Shown here: piece after piece, positions 62,077 to 64,000 of the stretch
How the letters are laid out: each line of letters opens with the position of its first letter
Numbering within the stretch: the stretch's first letter is position 1
Assembly: GCF_024498075.1 (NCBI RefSeq)
Contig: NZ_JANHOF010000002.1
Location: forward strand, 62,001 to 126,000
Length of the DNA: 64,000 bases
Origin: Paenibacillus mendelii
Lineage (GTDB): Bacteria > Bacillota > Bacilli > Paenibacillales > Paenibacillaceae
Reading direction: 5' to 3'
Position numbers and translations under genes: made by a program
Notes under the pieces: generated by a model
Databases searched by the model: none
What the model was told of the DNA's origin: nothing
What the model saw: only the letters and a program-made list of their open reading frames with translations

Positions 62077-62994
62077 CTAGTCGTGCTGCACCCTAAGAAC
62101 TTCCTCCAGCGTGGGCATGCCATTCTGGGCTCCAAATTTCTGCACGGATAGCGAAGCCGCCGTTACGGCAAATTTGACAGCATCGCCTACTTGGCTGCGC
62201 TGGGCAAGTGAATAGGCTAATCCCGCATTGAAACAATCGCCGGCACCGGTTGTATCCACAGGCTTCACCCTTGGCGCCGAAACGGTTACTAACCGGCCGT
62301 TAACCGAATAAGACCCGCCCTTCTCGCCTCGCGTTACAATGACATTACAGCTATAGCGGCTCTGCCACTCCATGATGGAATGAGCAAGCCGTTCCTCGTC
62401 CTGATCGCTTGTGCCGCTAATGAACTCCCATTCGGTTTCGTTCGGAGTTAAATAGTCCGTCAGCTGCAGCAGCTCGTCTGGAAGCGCCCGGGCAGGCGCC
62501 GGGTTCAAGATCGTAAGGGCTCCGCTGCTCTTTGCCAGTGCGAATGCCTCCATGACCGCTTCCAACGGCACTTCCAGCTGTGCCATCACAATATCAGCAG
62601 ACTGGATCGCATCCTTGTGTTCTTGCACATATAAGGCCGTACAGGATTCATTGGCTCCTGATACGACCACGATGCAATTATTGTCAGGTGTATGCATGAT
62701 ATGAGCCGTGCCTGTCATCTGGTCTTCCACGGCTTCCAGCGCTTCGACCCGAACGCCATTCTCCTTCAACTGCCGCAGCAGCGTCTCGCCGAAGACGTCT
62801 TGTCCGACACAGCCGATCATTCGGGTATCAGCCGTCAGGCGGCTTGCGCCAAGCGCTTGATTGGCGCCCTTGCCTCCCGGTACATAGTGCACCGCTTCCC
62901 CATGTATCGTCTCACCTACCTTCGGCATCCGTTTCGTAGAAACGACGATATCCATATTCAAACTGCCAACCACCGTAATTCGCGGTGTACTCAT
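62077..62994 (-). CDS. rbsK: Ribokinase
   Basis: A 305-residue PfkB-family kinase matching ribokinase: VVGSLNMDIVVSTKRMPKVG at the start, VPGGKGANQALGASRL (PfkB signature 1), and VKPVDTTGAGDCFNAGLAYS (signature 2 with the catalytic Asp in GAGD). It makes ribose-5-phosphate. AAGGA lies about 10 bases ahead of the ATG. It sits between the AraC-type regulator and the nucleoside hydrolase, all on the minus strand. No ribose transporter (rbsABCD) is nearby, so a role in nucleoside salvage is more likely than ribose uptake. Confidence 0.9.
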   Translation of the reverse strand: MSTPRITVVGSLNMDIVVSTKRMPKVGETIHGEAVHYVPGGKGANQALGASRLTADTRMIGCVGQDVFGETLLRQLKENGVRVEALEAVEDQMTGTAHIMHTPDNNCIVVVSGANESCTALYVQEHKDAIQSADIVMAQLEVPLEAVMEAFALAKSSGALTILNPAPARALPDELLQLTDYLTPNETEWEFISGTSDQDEERLAHSIMEWQSRYSCNVIVTRGEKGGSYSVNGRLVTVSAPRVKPVDTTGAGDCFNAGLAYSLAQRSQVGDAVKFAVTAASLSVQKFGAQNGMPTLEEVLRVQHD

Positions 62995-63121
62995 TCATAC
63001 TTCATCCTTTCAGCCTATCAGCTCCTACAGCTCACAGCGGCTTTCGATCCGCCCCTTGTGTTCCGTGATAATAATCGTACACAATGGATGGCTTCAGAAG
63101 TATCCGTTTCTGGTCGTTTTT

Positions 63122-63880
63122 TTATAGGTTTTGGTGCAAGAAGTGTTCACGATAAGCTCTTGGAGAGCTACCGGTATCCTTCTTGAACATCATGCTGAAC
63201 TGCGGGGCGTTGCTAAAGCCGCATTCGAGCGCAACCTCGGTCGCGGTCTTATCGGTATAGAGCAGCATCCGTTTGGCCTGCTCCAGCCGGTTGCGGATCA
63301 TATATTGGGTCGGCGAATAGCCCGTTTTTTGTTTGAAGAAATGGCGGAAATGATCATAGCTGTACCCTAAGCTGCCCGCTAATTCCACCATGTCTATCTT
63401 ATCCGTGCAGTACTGCTCCATATATTTCTTGGCGTAGATCACCTTGTCGCTCGTTTCTTGCTTAAGAGGACCGCTCACAAGTCTGACGGAGGCTGCTATC
63501 AATTGACACAGTAAGCCATGCAGCGAAATATCATAGTAATTCTCCTTGCTTCCAAGCTCGCTCAGCATCTGCTCCAGAAGCCCCCGGATCGTCCCTTCCC
63601 GGTCCTCATAGAGACCATTGTCGAAGCGCACCCGATCATTGTCGTAATAGAAGCAGATGAAGATCACTTCCGTATCCGTCTCGCGATATTCATCATGCTT
63701 GCAGCCAGGCTGTATGATTGTGAAGGTCCCCCCGGAATACGGGTAGCAAGTATCCCCGATCTTCGTCGTCCCGGTGCCGTTCACATAATAAACCAGTTCA
63801 TAATTCGCATGACTGTGATCGTCGATGCGGCTCTGCCCTTCCCTCACCGTATGATGCAAAAAATCAAAGGAGAAGTTCAC
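63122..63880 (-). CDS. AraC family transcriptional regulator
   Basis: A 252-residue regulator. The N-terminal ~150 residues are a cupin sensor domain (HSHANYELVYYVNGTGTTKI, GGTFTIIQPGCKHDEYRETD). The C-terminal ~100 residues are the double helix-turn-helix: ELAGSLGYSYDHFRHFFKQK followed by TGYSPTQYMIRNRLEQAKRM, then TATEVALECGFSNAPQFSMM. Cupin-AraC proteins usually sense a sugar. Initiation is GTG at 63878-63880 with GGAGGG upstream. It precedes rbsK and the nucleoside hydrolase on the same strand and probably controls them. Confidence 0.9.
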   Translation of the reverse strand: MNFSFDFLHHTVREGQSRIDDHSHANYELVYYVNGTGTTKIGDTCYPYSGGTFTIIQPGCKHDEYRETDTEVIFICFYYDNDRVRFDNGLYEDREGTIRGLLEQMLSELGSKENYYDISLHGLLCQLIAASVRLVSGPLKQETSDKVIYAKKYMEQYCTDKIDMVELAGSLGYSYDHFRHFFKQKTGYSPTQYMIRNRLEQAKRMLLYTDKTATEVALECGFSNAPQFSMMFKKDTGSSPRAYREHFLHQNL

Positions 63881-64000
63881 CTTATCCCTCCTGGTTCAAT
63901 ACTGCTCCCATGCAGCAACTTATCGTTATCCCCATTATAAGGGATAAGGACGGATTCCTTCCATAATCTCTATGAGGCGTCCCGCCGGATCCGTCGAATG

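Overview
The window reads as a chromosomal segment of a spore-forming Bacillota bacterium of the Paenibacillaceae (Paenibacillus-like). The evidence is gene content and order: the dnaE - yutG - accD - accA - pyk - thioesterase - fxsA - ytvI block, the ytrHI/ytpI/ytoI block, the cotJABC operon, yhbH, a cluster of YheC/YheD ATP-grasp spore-coat proteins, and a sufCDSUB operon with SufU. GC is moderate, and Shine-Dalgarno sites are strong (AGGAGG type) with frequent GTG and TTG starts. I see no tRNA, rRNA, CRISPR array, prophage or insertion sequence.

Layout. 1-5.4 kb: TCA-cycle genes citZ and (partial) icd, then a convergent polyphosphate pair, ppx and ppk. 5.6-16.4 kb: a sporulation membrane protein (ytvI), then a long minus-strand block running dnaE, yutG, a small DUF2007-like gene, accD, accA, pyk, a thioesterase and fxsA; pfkA, often found next to pyk, is not here. 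16.5-19.7 kb: ytrH, ytrI and ytpI behind a very good sigma-E promoter, then ytoI and yheA on the other strand. 19.9-26.9 kb: five YheC/YheD ATP-grasp paralogues and one GNAT acetyltransferase on one strand, with a candidate sigma-K promoter in front. 27-31.5 kb: a HAD hydrolase, a phosphodiester glycosidase-like protein, a guanidine-I riboswitch with its terminator and two SMR guanidinium exporters, a polysaccharide deacetylase and a YhcN/YlaJ-like lipoprotein. 31.6-40.5 kb: ferredoxin, Mrp/SalA ATPase, cotJABC, a second AI-2E family protein, a CNNM/CBS protein, the radical SAM protein YfkAB, an HD-GYP protein and uppP. 40.5-47 kb: a 5'-nucleotidase, a molybdopterin-domain-like protein, moaA, a fused moaD-moaE, moeB and a second HD-GYP protein. 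47-48.4 kb: a secreted collagen-like protein fused to a copper-amine-oxidase N-terminal domain. 48.9-54.1 kb: the suf operon. 54.3-64 kb: methionine salvage (mtnK, mtnA), small conserved proteins, yhbH, and a nucleoside hydrolase - ribokinase - AraC regulator group.

The most unusual signal is a family of about 65-bp tandem repeats at three separate places: before the second YheC/YheD gene (21322-21474), before cotJA (34273-34540, minus strand) and before moeB (44411-44626). At each place the array points the same way relative to the gene it precedes, and the last partial copy supplies the Shine-Dalgarno sequence. Each unit contains a conserved inverted repeat (ACAAAACT ... AGTTTTGT type), and the last copy can pair CTCC with the GGAG of the ribosome binding site. 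It looks like a dispersed leader-RNA module or a small non-coding mobile repeat that lands on ribosome binding sites. I do not recognise it as a described element.
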